Origin: Clostridia bacterium | GTDB taxonomy: Bacteria; Bacillota_A; Clostridia; Christensenellales; Borkfalkiaceae | NCBI GenBank assembly: GCA_017504735.1 | Contig: JAFVQP010000023.1 | Location: 1-6,227, forward strand | Reading direction: 5' to 3' | DNA: 6,227 bases | Shown: positions 5,930 to 6,227 of the stretch, one piece after another | How positions within the stretch are numbered: position 1 is the first letter of the stretch | Layout: each line of letters begins with the position of its first letter | The notes under the pieces: model-generated | What the model was told of the DNA's origin: nothing | The model's database searches: none | The model's input: the letters and a program-made list of their open reading frames with translations, nothing else | Position numbers and translations under genes: made by a program

Positions 5930-6227
5930 GTTTCTAAAGGGATAAATTCGGCGTTTTTAAAATTTCCGTTACCGCATACAGCCAAGATGAAGTTTTCATG
6001 CTGTAAAAATGTGATTTTCGCAGGAAAAACTTTGTTTTCATAGGTCAATGCGCCTTTTGCAAAGCAAAGTTTATGCAAATCTTGGGCAATCGTACCGCCT
6101 AAATATTTCACTGCGCTTTCTTTTGCGACCCAATGGTGCAAAAAATCGTCCGTGTTAGAAATTTCCTCTTGTTCCATAAGGGAGAATTTCTTGATGATAC
6201 TTTCGTAATACGGGGTGCGCGTAAGGG
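5923..6227 (-). CDS. 4'-phosphopantetheinyl transferase, C-terminal part (5' end outside window)
   Basis: The C-terminal half of an Sfp/AcpS-superfamily enzyme, which moves phosphopantetheine from CoA to a serine of acyl, peptidyl or aryl carrier proteins. The reading frame stays open to the right edge of the window; 101 codons are visible. The recognisable signature is WVAKESAVKYLGG at visible residues 32-44, matching the family's WxxKEA/SxxK motif, whose Glu helps bind magnesium. It is preceded by a KKFSLMEQEEI segment that fits the usual FFxxxE region before it. The other family motif (GxDIE) would lie upstream, outside the window. An ATG at 6177 falls between these segments and is an internal methionine. 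The Sfp type is favoured over the small AcpS type by the W-x-x-K-E-S form and the tail of about 60 residues after it, but the visible part cannot settle which carrier proteins it serves. It heads the visible minus-strand run into mtnN and ung. Confidence 0.85.
   Translation of the reverse strand, partial: LTRTPYYESIIKKFSLMEQEEISNTDDFLHHWVAKESAVKYLGGTIAQDLHKLCFAKGALTYENKVFPAKITFLQHENFILAVCGNGNFKNAEFIPLETL

Noticed and set aside
5855..6043. 62-codon plus-strand reading frame downstream of the antisense promoter
   Set aside because: Its start lies upstream of the promoter and inside mtnN, the internal ATG at 5987 has no ribosome binding site, and it is antisense to the recognisable PPTase frame.
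6175..6177. ATG at 6177 (minus) as the start of an 84-residue protein
   Set aside because: The frame is open to the window edge, the codons upstream continue PPTase-like sequence, and no Shine-Dalgarno precedes this ATG.

Overview
The window is a stretch of ordinary chromosome from a low-to-moderate GC Gram-positive bacterium, most likely a member of the Clostridia (Bacillota). The evidence is the gene order mutL-miaA followed by a YnbB-type PLP enzyme, a MutL with the Bacillus-type endonuclease and beta-clamp motifs, strong GGAG/AGGAG ribosome binding sites, and canonical sigma-A promoters. The lineage is inferred from these traits; no rRNA or other marker is present. I see no mobile element, CRISPR array, tRNA, rRNA, or recognisable defence or biosynthetic cluster.

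Plus-strand block (1-4476): the 3' part of mutL (mismatch repair endonuclease) overlaps miaA (tRNA A37 prenylation) by one base. A 50-bp gap holding an imperfect 17-bp tandem repeat then leads to a PLP-dependent methionine gamma-lyase / 'aluminium resistance' family gene. These three look like one operon. After it comes a strong, separate sigma-A promoter with an extended -10, driving a 501-residue exported, C-terminally membrane-anchored protein of unknown function. That protein is the least understood gene here.

Minus-strand block (4514-6227): reading right to left, the 3' part of a 4'-phosphopantetheinyl transferase, then an MTA/SAH-nucleosidase-type gene (mtnN), then ung (uracil-DNA glycosylase). 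Gaps are 46 and 37 bp, consistent with co-transcription. The two blocks converge on a 16-bp-stem bidirectional terminator whose T-run overlaps the ung stop codon.

Functionally the window combines DNA repair (mutL, ung), tRNA modification (miaA), sulfur/SAM-related metabolism (the PLP enzyme and mtnN) and carrier-protein activation (PPTase). Points worth a second look are: a well-formed plus-strand promoter lying antisense to the PPTase end, the repeat before the PLP enzyme, a substituted residue in the MutL endonuclease motif, the lack of hfq after miaA, the divergent middle of the MTAN-like protein, and the unknown surface protein. I did not find a clearly new multi-gene system.
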